DNA of 64,000 bases from Norana najaformis (Eukaryota > Annelida > Clitellata > Crassiclitellata > Hormogastridae): positions 57,912,358-57,976,357 of the forward strand of contig OZ029913.1 in assembly GCA_964023275.1 (NCBI GenBank). Reading direction: 5' to 3'. Within the stretch, counting starts at the first letter, position 1. Every line of letters starts with the position of its first letter. Below the pieces are notes generated by a model. It was not told the origin of the DNA. It saw nothing but the letters and a program-made list of their open reading frames with translations, and ran no database searches. The position numbers and the translations under genes are program-made. This document shows positions 27,886 through 39,088 of the stretch, piece after piece.

Positions 27886-30800
27886 TCAACTTACTAGGTG
27901 TATAACTGCACTAGCAATCAACAGACAGATAGTTTGGTCAATTTTTGCTTTTTGAGAGTGTCTTATATAAAGCTTTGAATCAGCACTGACAAATACTGTT
28001 ATCCACTTACGCTGTGCAGGGGACCTTAGACGCGGTGAAGTCAGCTTTGAGACGCTAGGAGGTCGACTGAAGTCAGCAGCCTTTGACATTGTGCCATTTC
28101 GGTTGAGTAAGTCTAAACCAGATAACAATGCAATAACCAAACTTGAAAGCAAGAACAGTCTGATGATATCACAGTACCAAACCATGACACGCTGCACATG
28201 CTAAACATCAAGGTAAACAAATACCTTTATTTACACCACAAAGGCTGCAAACAACAAACATATAGCCAAATTCAAATAATAAGAAAAGAGCATTGATGAT
28301 ACAATACTTGGTGATGGATTTATGGGGAGCAACAGATGTATGCCCCTAAACTTGACAGACAGATGTTTTTCCTAATTGTTTTTCTCGTTATACCCCCAGT
28401 TCTGACCCGACACTAAACATCAGTCTGCAAACTAATCAAACTAAACTTCCATTCTTTTCCTATAGAAAATGCAAATACACTGTAAACTATGTTACTACAC
28501 GTATCTACAAAATTCAAGATGTGTAGATGTCTAATACATAGGGCTTCATAAATTATGAAAAATTCTTTACAGTACACTAAACAATGCTAACAGCATAACT
28601 ACTTTAAACAGCAAGACAAGTGTATGCCTAAGATACATACCATCAGGCAGATGACAAAGTAAAAACTTATATTAATAACACAAGTCAAGGAGATCTATGT
28701 CAAACGGAATAAAATACCATTAATAAACAATTGACAGACCTTGTGCGCTGTTGAACATTGGCTCAGTGATGCTGTTGTTCAGAGAACTCAGTCGACCGGC
28801 TCCATCTTCGTTATGAGACCTGACGTTGGATGATATGCACTGTCGTCGAAGAGCATCATACATACTCTGAAAGGTTTCAGAACATGCAGAATTAAAACAA
28901 GCTTATAAAAACGCACATCATCACAAGGACACGGCTGATTAAAAATTGATTGAATTTAACCTGCTGTGCTCATTCAGTGAAGTACGTGTTACATCAGAGT
29001 GCCCCTGTGCATGAGGAAGCCGATTCGCATACTGATTGTGACTACATTTGAGACACCTGGCTGCAAGGTGTGTATGTCTTGCCTTGAACCATCCTCAAGC
29101 TGAGAACTGTCTGCGCCATGAACAATCCTGCTGCATCTGTCTTTGTCCATCGTCTCGTTTAATAACTGGTCGAATGATAGCTCAGTCCATGACTTGATGC
29201 CTTCGATCCACGTCATTTTGGGTCTTCCTTGAACCTGGGATCCAGGATTTGTGCCTTCGATTATCTCTGTCTCTATTATTTATTATTTCTACATTTATTA
29301 CCTGGATACTGACCTGATTGTGGCTTGGTTTTGGTGTGCCATCAGTTGATGCCTTGTGATTAGACACCGGCACATTGGAAGTTGCTAATTATTATTATTA
29401 TTATTATTATTATTAGGCGCTGCTATCTAACGCCTTAGCATCAGTCGATGGTGCCACGCAATTGTGACTTAAGGACTTGCTCAAGGTCCCTTAAAAGTAA
29501 CCGTCTCGGAGGAGGCTCGAACCTGTACTCTCCAGGTTACAAGCTAAGCGCTCTATCCAACATGCTACCATGCCCCATTACTAACCTGGCTGTCTCCAAT
29601 GGCATGTATGCCAAGACCTAAAATGGCACGGTGCCCATTAAAGCAGCAGCAGTGGTGAAGGATCTCACCCAAAGAATTTGCTAAAACTGAGCAACAGTGA
29701 GACAAATCAGGCACTACAGAAACTATTATATGTATGTACATAATATTCTTGGTCACACAGATCTCAACAGAGAATTTAGTTCAGAAGTTAGGTCTCATAA
29801 TCAAGATATCTAAACTTTAAAGTATGGTCATATTCTCTCCAGATCTCTAACCTTTTGTTTTGATATAACAAAATGCATGCAAAGCGCACTTGAGTGAGGC
29901 ATGTTATCACATTTCATTGCACTCATATTTACTCTGTGGTTGAAATAAGCAGACTAATGACAAACTAGCAACTTTCTTCAAATGCAATGGATGTTAACAT
30001 CATTTTCAAAAAGAAAAGCTCCTAAACCTGCAGTCTTTGATGTTGTCGACTCTTCTCTGCCAGCTTCTCTGTCATCTCACCAATTCTAAGCTTGCACGAC
30101 TCAATCTCCTTCTTGTCGGCTGTTGTAATAAAACACACAATACCATGTTTTAACATTTCCAGGTTTGAAAATAATGTATACAATATAATAGAACTTTGGA
30201 TAAGATACACCAGAGACTCATTATAGGATGAATTCTGATATCACACAGTCAGGGATGCGGATCCCAAAATTAGTTCAGCTATGAAACACCTCATCATAAC
30301 AGAACCTCGTTATAAGGCAGTTATTGATATGGATCCGAAAGGCAGCGTTTTAACAAGTTTCCAGCACACTGTTAAAGTAAAGCATAGCTGAAAACAGTTG
30401 ACTACTCAATGTAGAATCTGTTAAGAGTGCAAAGCACTAATTTTAAACTGTCATCAACACATACTTCTTCGTATCCCTTCAATACTCCCTGCCGGACGGT
30501 GATGATGAGGATGGATAACACCCAGATAGTCAATCAAGTTGGGGTGTGTGAGCAACACCAACAGACAGTGACCCCATGAACTTAAGGCAGGAAAGAAGGA
30601 ACTGAATGCATATGCAAGGAATTACACGTAAAGTAATCCTGGTCATAATCCAAGAACTTCCATGGTGCCACTGTAATCAGATGGTCACTGCTAAGAAAAG
30701 TCAGTGTGCATACCCAATTTTGGGGCAAATCTGGTCAACATCCAAGAGGGTATTCAAACAGACCACAGAAACAGCCTACAGAGGAAATGAGTCCAGAAAA

Positions 30801-33800
30801 ATGATTGTTTTGAGATCATAAGAATCTGACACAGACTCTTCAGAGTATGAAGTAGTGCTCATACCCAAGCAAACCATCACCATTTGCTAACATACAGTAC
30901 AACATACGTTCCTGCACATTTATACAGGGTCTACAGCCCCTACAGGAATAGTTCATTTATCAACTGTAGGCCCAGTGTCTGAATCTGTTACATAAATGTG
31001 GGCTTTGTCTCTGTTGCCTTGCCCCAGACCATACTAAGAGCGTAATACCACAAGGCCTTAGGATTTGAAATGGGCCTACTGCAGACAGAAAGAGTGTGGC
31101 ATACAAATGTACTCTAAACATTCACGGAATTTCCTTAGGAAAGCAAAAACTTGTGACCCTTGACAACAACAAAACTGCTACCAGTCATTTGTATATATGC
31201 ACATACAATTTACTTATCTGGTACTCACTTATCTTCCCCTGCATGTACGCTTGCATCTGCTCAGTATTCTTTCTTACCTCAAGTCACATACGAAGTCCTT
31301 GTGCCATTGGGAGGTCCGTAAAAGGCGCAGCAGACACAGCCAGAGACATAAATTTGCTAAGATCAGCTACACAACCACATGTACTGCATCATCCATATGA
31401 TTGTATGTTTGATGTGTCTTGATATGTATGTAATCTCTGTCTTACACTGCTCTCTTGTTTCGTGTAAAGTAATTTTAAGTATTCTTTAAACTGCCTCTAC
31501 TGTGATGTTTGACAAATGTAGATGTACATGAAGTAAGTGTGGCAAAAGAACAATCTGTGAATTACACATACTTTACTAAATTCTAAATCTGTTAAAACAG
31601 GAATTAACTTGCCTGATGCTTGTGACCTTAGACCTGAAGAAAAAGAAACAAAATCAACTCTTCTGGTGACCTGATCTTACTCATACAATAAAGCATTTAA
31701 TTTCAGCAAAGTTCCGTTTTAGACGTTACACATTCAAATCAGTATGCCAATCAAACTGGAGAAATGATCAACAAATGTCACTTGTGTCCTGGTTGCACCA
31801 TCGTTAGCTAATGAACTGTCCTTTTTCTTGGCTTTAACGGTCATTTTGCTTAAAATATGCTGCAGAGAAGTGCAGCTTCACTCTATTTTACACAAGTGAT
31901 TATTAATTATCAGCCAATTAAGCTAAAAAATACTGGAAAGAAACATTATGTTGGTCATAGATTTACTGCAATTCATATGGTATGCTGAGAAAAATTGGAT
32001 GAAAAAGTGAACTGTACTAGACACACTCTGTTAAATGAATATGATAAAAAAAATTCCAAGATAGATTCATTGTTGCTTCTGGAAATGTCGGCTTGTTATG
32101 TTGAAATGTCAAATGTTAAAGCTTTTATTCATTTATGACAATGCTGATGATCATCTGCTTGTTTATTTATTGCTTAAGATTTACATCATATCCAACTAAA
32201 TACAATTCTTCAGAGAGAGGCCACTTTTTGTCTTTCAGTTAAGTAAGTAGATACTGTTTTGTACTCATGCAACAGAAAAGGGGTGAGTGACAATTTAACG
32301 TAAAATAAAGATAATCGCTGTTTATGAAATTGGCAATTTAAGTAACTTTGGTCCACCCAATAAAATTAATCAAAATTACAACAGCACAATTTATATAGCT
32401 CCTCTTCAGAGACGTTCCCACCTGACAACACAAAACTACAATCGAACATGATGGTCTATCAACTGGTGATTGGGTAAAGTGTTTGTTATTTTGTTTTGAT
32501 ATTCAAAATTGGTCACATACTGAGAGGGGACTCTTGAGAACCGTAACTGAGGGCAGAATGGAGGGGAGGAAGACCCACACAGATGCTGCTGGACTGGATG
32601 ATGACGGATGGATACAGCAGGCTGAAAGAAGAAGCTCAGCACCAAGAAGAGTGGCGTCATAAGACGTTTGAACCTGCCTGAGGGCGGAGAACCAGAAGAA
32701 GATTCATAATTTCACGTAGGGCCATTGTATAATGACAAAGCATTGTTTGATGGCGTTATAACTGTGTGATGAGAAGTTGCTTAAGGTTACTATATATCAA
32801 CCATTTCATTGTCAGCAAGAATGTGCAAAATGAGGTGAGCAAAAAGGCATGTGTACATACTCGCTATTTCAGTCTGTGCATGTTCGACCACCTGAGAACA
32901 CATCTTTTCGAGCTGCATTCGCTTTTCCTTCCCTTTGTTTACACAAGACTCAAGATGGACCAATTCCTGACAAACCTGAATAAGAACATTTCCTTTTGCA
33001 CCATAAACTATGTGGGTGCTTTTTTAAACACTAATTTAATCAGCAAAATATTATTACGACTTTCAGTTGCTTGCTGCAGTCTTCTGATTCAAGCAGTGCT
33101 CGAAAGAATGTTTTTCTGAGTGGATGCCCTAATGTAGGCAACTCTTTGAATCAACTCTTAGACTGTTCAGTGAGATTAACTCCAAATTAAAGATAGCAAT
33201 TCATGATAACAAGAGAGAATGATCATGATCCAATAGATATTTCGATTACCTACCAAAGAATATTTGTTAATTCAGGTCATTGGCTAGCTGAAGTAAGTTT
33301 AATACATTTTAATACAAACAAAGAGCAATGCCATCAATCATACAGATTCTCACATGTATAAACATTTGTATTTCTCCACATAAATACTCCTAAAGTGAGG
33401 TCAGTAATTTCATATTACGAGGTGCAATGGAATATTACGGACAAAAGAAACAACGACAAAACATATAAAGAAGTCCTTCTTCAGGGTGACTTAGGTTAAC
33501 TGGATATCCATTGGAAGCCAATCTTTTCTGTTGCTTGCAATTTGACACACATTCTATCCCTCTGGTGATGAACACGGCTGACCATACCTGTGTCAATGAT
33601 GCAATGCCAAGCTGTTCAGTCCTGCACCATTTTCCATGCCCTACGAAGGCCAAATTTTAGGGGTGTCCATCTTTCTTCATCACTCTAATCTATATGATCC
33701 TATGTCAGCCACTTAGTCTTCTACAATCTTATCAATCAATGCTTTCACAATACAATCCAACCTACAGAGATTTTCCAACAGAAAGAAGTTTATAAAACAC

Positions 33801-36783
33801 TCAGAATGATTTAAATGTCTTGAAACTGAAACACTGGAGAATGGCAACATGCCAACGAGATCTCAGGACAACTTGATCACATGAACGAACCTGGTAATTC
33901 CAGAAAGAAATTCCCCTTGTGCAAATCTCCATAATAGTATCTGGTTTTAGCCCAGCAAGAAGCATCTGCAGATTTAAAAAAATAGAATTTTGTGAATATA
34001 CAAACAATACCTTATGAATTAAAATAATAATGGTTCAACAGCATTAGCATTTGCTAAGTTTGAATTCATTTGTATCTCTGTATTAAGATCCATAATCAAT
34101 GAAGTGCTTAAGGTGCACTGGACGGTGATTTAGAGGTAAATGCAAAAGTTTTCTATAGCCACCATGTGGCCTCAACCCTGCTCATTTATCAATGAATTAC
34201 TTGGGTGAGATCCTTCACATTACTGGCCATTTGAATGGGTGCCATGCCATTTAAGGATCATGCATGAAATACTGGTAGTAAATGTTGAATCACATCCTGT
34301 TAGTTCCTTGACAGTTACATATGTGCTACTGATTAGGTTATAGCAGTGCTTGGGAAGAACCTATATTAACCTTCCAACGTATTTTCTGTTTTTTCATAAG
34401 ATAATGGGGTACTGCCATTTTAAAAATTCCTCAGTAGTACTTTTCACCTAAGTTCATAAGGCCATCAGCAAACACAACATCAGGTTTAAATTACTGATGA
34501 AATAAAGATGTAGAAGCTTCAGTCTACGTTGGAGAAACAATCTATTCCAGAATATGACTTGTACATCAACCAAACTACAGCCGTGACCACACTGCTTTGC
34601 AAATATCCTAAGAAAAACAACCAATTACCAGCAACGTGGCTTTAATACATACATTAACTAATGCCTCGGATCGGATCTTTTTCATGACTTGGATCGGATC
34701 TTTTTCATTTATTATCATATTTATATGAAAAAACAGCTACTGGTAAAAAATTCCATATAGTTCCTCCACAGATACTCACCGATTTATGAGGTTCGCTCGG
34801 TTGAAGATCGACTCGTACGAGGTCGTACTTCATGGGGAGTTTCTCCTGACCTGAAATAACAGCACGTAAAGTGGAGACCCAGACAGCAATATGTAATCCT
34901 CTAACACACAGCCTGAAAATAACTGAACACAAAACTTTCAAGTGTTTTAAACTTATAAACAGAAATGTCTGCTCTGTGAAAATGAAATACACAGACTGCT
35001 TCTTCTGACTGCATGCGAGTGGATTAAAAATTAATTTATGCCTTTAATTAGGTGATTTGTGTGGGACAGAAAAAAGTATTGTCAGACATTTGTACAGATC
35101 TCAGTCATGCTAACTGGCCACTACTTTGAATGAACATAAAACTGGTTTCCTTATATACAAACAGGCAGATTTTAAGCATTTTTTGTATTAGTATCTATAA
35201 ACTGGTTTCCTTTGCAACCAATTTTAAAACTTGCAATTACTTGTAAACTGATTTTTGCTTCCAAAATGATGCTAAATTGGAAGTATTTTTAAAATCAAAT
35301 ATATCAAGACAAAAACTCCTGGTGACAACTAAATAATCAAACTAACAAACTTTATACTCACATGCAGGACAAGTAAGAGCTTTGTTAAATTCAGCATTTG
35401 CACATTCTTCACAGAAAATATCTTAAAATACCAGCTAAGGACTCAAATCTAAGATAGAAAATGCATGCGCACAGAAAATGGTGGAGAACGATACAAAATA
35501 TGGAGAAAGCCAGAGAGATGTGCAAATATAGACTTAACACATGAAACAAAAAATTGATCCTGACACAGGTTATAATTAAAAACATCAGCTAAGGACTCAA
35601 ATCTAAGACAGAAAACGCATGCACACAGAAAATGGTGGAGAACGATACAAAATATGGAGAAAGCCAGAGAGATGTGCAAATACAGATTTAACACATGAAA
35701 CAAAAAATCGATCCTGACACAGGCTGTAATTAAACCAGTAAAATTAATTGCTGATTCTGATCATATAAACAACAGAACGGACAGGAATGCCAATAGTGAC
35801 AAAGCTACACATTTGCTGATCAAATCACCAGCAGACTACAGAGAAAACCGTTTATTGCAGCACAGGAAAGGGCCCACGATAGTACCACACAGCAATAAGT
35901 TGCATCGTGGATATGGCAGAGGTTATCCCATATTAATCCCATACGGACAAAATTAAATACGGGCTCTCTCCCAATCCAGTAAAGGGCCTTATTTTACACT
36001 AAACAGGCCCGCTCTCCTGTTCAGGTTAAGGGTCGTATTGTTAGACTATGAACGCCGTTTGCATAAAACTTAATAAACCCAAAGGATACGAGAACAGGAA
36101 GTCACCTGAAACGTAAAGTAAACACAGTTAAAGTATAAAGTTTGCAGTAATTACAAAATCTAAAGAACTCAAGCTGCATCTTGTAAGTAAACTCTAAGTT
36201 TTGACCACATGCAAAATTTCAACTATATCAGGGCAACTTTATTCCAAACTTATGCACTGTTAATAAGTAATACATTCTGCTGGTTTTATTTCACGAGGAC
36301 CTTCAAATGGTGTGGTGCCCATTCAAACGAGCAGCGGTGGTGAAAGATCTCACCCAACTAATTTATTGCAAAATGATCAGAGGCGAGGCATATGGTCACT
36401 ACAGTAAACTGTGTATAATTACATTTACTTATAATTTAGTTGTTTTTCCACTGTGTGGTCAGTGGCAACTTTTGGAGACAGTGAACTCCTTGTCTATCAG
36501 ACTTGTGTAAGTTCAGATAGGAAATATAAGTGAACAAGGGTAACCAATGTCTTGTAATTTCATAGATATAAACTTTACGAAACTTTTCATAGGTGACCTC
36601 ACCTCTGGGCTAGACCCAATAGAGCAACACTTAGTTTACTTTCCTTGCTTCAAAATGAGCCAACAAGACTCAAACTTATTCCTGAATAGCAATAGCAACA
36701 GAATTTATGCTGAGTCATACCCATGCAAATGTCTCCAATTTCTTATGACATCTCCTAACGTTGCACATTAGCTCGCTGTCCAT
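27886..36783 (-). CDS. CCNB1IP1: CCNB1IP1 (HEI10), RING E3 ligase of meiotic crossovers
   Basis: Nine exons on the minus strand: 36783-36721, 36105-36090, 35421-35362, 34850-34780, 33965-33891, 32966-32861, 30119-30028, 28866-28740, 28112-27886. All phases agree, giving 278 residues; human HEI10 has 277. A GTAAGT at 28010-28005 could instead end exon 9 at 28011 and splice to an unseen last exon. Exons 1-3 encode a complete C3HC4 RING: C7, C12, C25, H27, C30, C33, C44, C47 (MCNVRRCHKKLETFAW, VTSCSHIFCEEC, LTCPAC). Exon 4 has YDLVRVDLQPSEPHKS and exon 5 LLAGLKPDTIMEICTRGISF followed by WNYQ, both family signatures. Exons 6-7 form a coiled coil ending EKSRQHQRLQ; exon 8 starts SMYDALRRQ, and a Ser/Pro-rich tail follows. 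Known role: ubiquitin or SUMO ligase on the synaptonemal complex that marks and stabilises crossover sites. It is expected in germline. Confidence 0.92.
29395..29580 (-). repeat. tRNA-derived SINE, family E, with (TTA)n tail
   Basis: (ATT)n at 29389-29415, then TCGATGGTGCCACGCAATTG, ACTTGCTCAAGGTCCC, and a tRNA-like end (GGCTCGAACCTG, GCGCTCTATCCAACATGC). It lies in an intron of the HEI10 gene. Confidence 0.7.
32515..32710 (+). mobile_element. RTE-like LINE C-terminal fragment
   Basis: Plus translation resembles the end of RTE-type ORF2: AGAATGGAGGGGAGGAAGAC, CAGATGCTGCTGGACTGGAT and GATGGATACAGCAGGCTGAA (RQMLLDWMM, DGYSRLKEEAQH). A second copy is at 43261-43500. Confidence 0.65.
34110..34265 (-). 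repeat. SINE family D
   Basis: TTTTCTATAGCCACC, CAACCCTGCTCATTTATCAA, TGGGTGAGATCCTTCAC and TTTGAATGGGTGCCATGC. Confidence 0.6.
35432..35735. repeat. 154-bp tandem duplication beside HEI10 exon 3
   Basis: Two copies, 35432-35585 and 35586 to about 35735, about 95% alike (CAGCTAAGGACTCAAATCTA at each start). On the minus strand the array ends ten bases upstream of the exon-3 acceptor, so it supplies the branch and pyrimidine region. Confidence 0.9.
36290..36425 (+). repeat. SINE family D
   Basis: ACGAGGACCTTCAAATGGTG, CAAACGAGCAGCGGTGGTGA and AGATCTCACCCAACTAAT; intronic in HEI10. Confidence 0.6.
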
Positions 36784-39088
36784 AATTCCTCTCATACAAC
36801 TACAAACACAATAATACACTCATTGTTCCCTAATTCCAGTGGCTTTCTTGCCAGAGGCTGAGCAGCAATTTAAACTGCAAAAATATTTATAGCATATTAC
36901 AACGACGAATTTCATGTAGGCAGTACTAATTATATGTATATCAGAAAGTACAAAATATATGTCACCTGCCATTTAATTTTCTCAACTATAACTACTGGGT
37001 TGTGAATTACAGTGATCCCCATACTGTGGGTTTCAGATGCAGTGCATGGTTATGATGTAAATTTAATGCATTTCTTCGTTTATTGACCAACCAATGCTTG
37101 ACCAGAAAGTGTGCGGAGCCCAGTACAAGTGCTAAATCAAGACCAAATAGATTAAGTAAATCAAGTTAAAAGAAGAGGTTAGTTAAAGATATTTGTCATT
37201 TATACTAAACTCTAACAACATTAGAGTGGTGGGAGTACATTGTGAGACTGGTGGATCGAGAAGTTGAGAAAGGGGGCCAATAGTTGAGGTGTTTTCAAGT
37301 CATTGAGACCTGTGGGACCAGAAAATAAAATTTCTGATGAACTTTTTAGTCATCCACCTTTTTTGGCCAGTTATCCCCAATTTGCTTGACTTCTCATTCT
37401 CTGTCCTTGATTTATCTTTTCCATGATATTTCAGTGGCTGGACCTAAATTTTAGAACTCTCTCCAGGCATCTTTTCGTTCTGCTCAGCCTCTTATGTCGT
37501 TTCGGTCTCGACTTACCTTTTCTGCTTGCTTTATCCACTAAAGGCTGCCTACATGTCTCCATGGTACTGATTTTTGGTAATGACATGACTATGGCTTGGA
37601 ATTGATGCACCAACGGTTGTTGCAATAAACATATACGCTAGTTAAGTTGCTACTTAATTTTTCCTTCTTGTACCATTTTTTTCTAATTTCTTTACTCTAC
37701 CACTATCACATAGTAGGACTTGCTTGGGTAGATGTAAACATGATTTTTAGACAACTGATGGAATTTTACATCACATTTTGAGGGTACTTTTAAAACACTG
37801 GCGAAAAATAACAAGTGCTTTGGTCTGGCGACAAGTCTGGCGGCGCTCGATTATATAATGATGTCCTATTTGAAAACGATTTTGCAGTAAAGAGAAATTA
37901 TACCTTGGGAAGCTTTGTTAAACCAACATTTATTAGGCCTCGCAGAAAAAATAAGTCTAGTAAACAAATTTAAAATGCAAATTATTGCGTACGCTATTTA
38001 CACGCGTTTTACGCAGCAAATAATTTACAAATTAGATCACACTCCCTGAGAGCGGAAGTCATCTTGCAAAGCAGACGAACTTTCAATATAAAAATTTCTA
38101 TTTTCATAGCAATAATTACATCATGCATAAAATAAATAAATTCAAAGATGGAAACTGTAAACGGCGGCCATAAAATTACAAAACAAATTTTATTACAATT
38201 CTGAACAAATAAGAAAGCGAGCAAGTAAGCATTTTCAAAACACTGACATCAACTGCTGCGCATCTGATTCTTGCTGCTAGATTCTTGCCACTAGACCTAA
38301 CTTCAGAAAGATTTTTCTTCGCTGCTTTATCCAATAATGCTTTATACTATGACTTTTGCTGTGCCCCGTACCCGAACAGCGTTGGGCTATCGGCAGCATC
38401 GGGCCTTCTCGGTAGCTGGTCAAAAGCGTTGGAGTTCACTGCTCAAGTGACAATATAATGCACAAGCTTTATAAATTGTAAATTATATAATGCACGAACA
38501 TAAGAAATTGTAATAACGCTTGGAAAAATTAACATTAAAATTCCGAAAGAGAATTACTGTAGTCATGATTGGGATGCAGAATAGAGTTGATGGTATTACA
38601 TACGAATTCGGCGGAGATCGAACATAAATGATTATGCTTAGAACAAGTGTAAGATAACTGGGTGATTTGATCAACAAATGTGTAGTTTTGTTTAAAATTA
38701 TGCCTATAATTCCGGATTCCAAGTCATGAGAAAACTTAATAGAGTTAAAATGAACTTGGAGATGAAGAATTTAAACAGATTAGGCTTCAAAATGTGAACT
38801 TACAAGATAGAGTCTGGGTTAGGATATTTGCATTATGCCGGTATAACTCATGGCGCTAAATGATCTTGTTTCGTTGTCAATCTGTCAACCGGAAGTTTCC
38901 TTGTTTCTACAACGACGTTTGAAAATGGAGGCCGTCGGATACCTGCTATATTAATTCAATCAAAGAATTTAAGTGGAGACGTCGTTGGCTTTAATGGGGT
39001 CATAGTCAGATCGATTTCCCCTATTTTATATTAGTTTTTACTATTCTTATCTTTTTAGTGCTTTTTATATTAAATACAAACGCGAAGA
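36784..39088. other. Intergenic region between two divergent genes
   Basis: It separates the HEI10 start (minus) from the proposed coiled-coil gene start (plus), and must hold both promoters unless 5' exons are missed. A LINE 3' end lies at 37425-37640. No TATA box stands out. Confidence 0.4.
37425..37640 (+). mobile_element. LINE ORF2 3' terminal fragment
   Basis: One plus frame reads SVAGPKF followed by NSLQASFRSAQ and LMSFRSRLT, the generic C-terminal block of CR1/L2/Jockey-type ORF2, with an internal stop. It ends in AATGACATGACTATGGCTTG and has no clear tail. Confidence 0.5.

Noticed and set aside
28114-28197. Hydrophobic extension at the start of HEI10 exon 9 (apparent membrane segment)
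   Set aside because: An upstream acceptor at 28197 would be out of frame with exon 8; the acceptor at 28113-28114 keeps the frame and excludes it.
37861-37960. Candidate first exon of HEI10 (a CxxxxxC-like phrase on the minus strand)
   Set aside because: Wrong spacing and phase; the exon at 36783-36721 fits the RING and splice phase.
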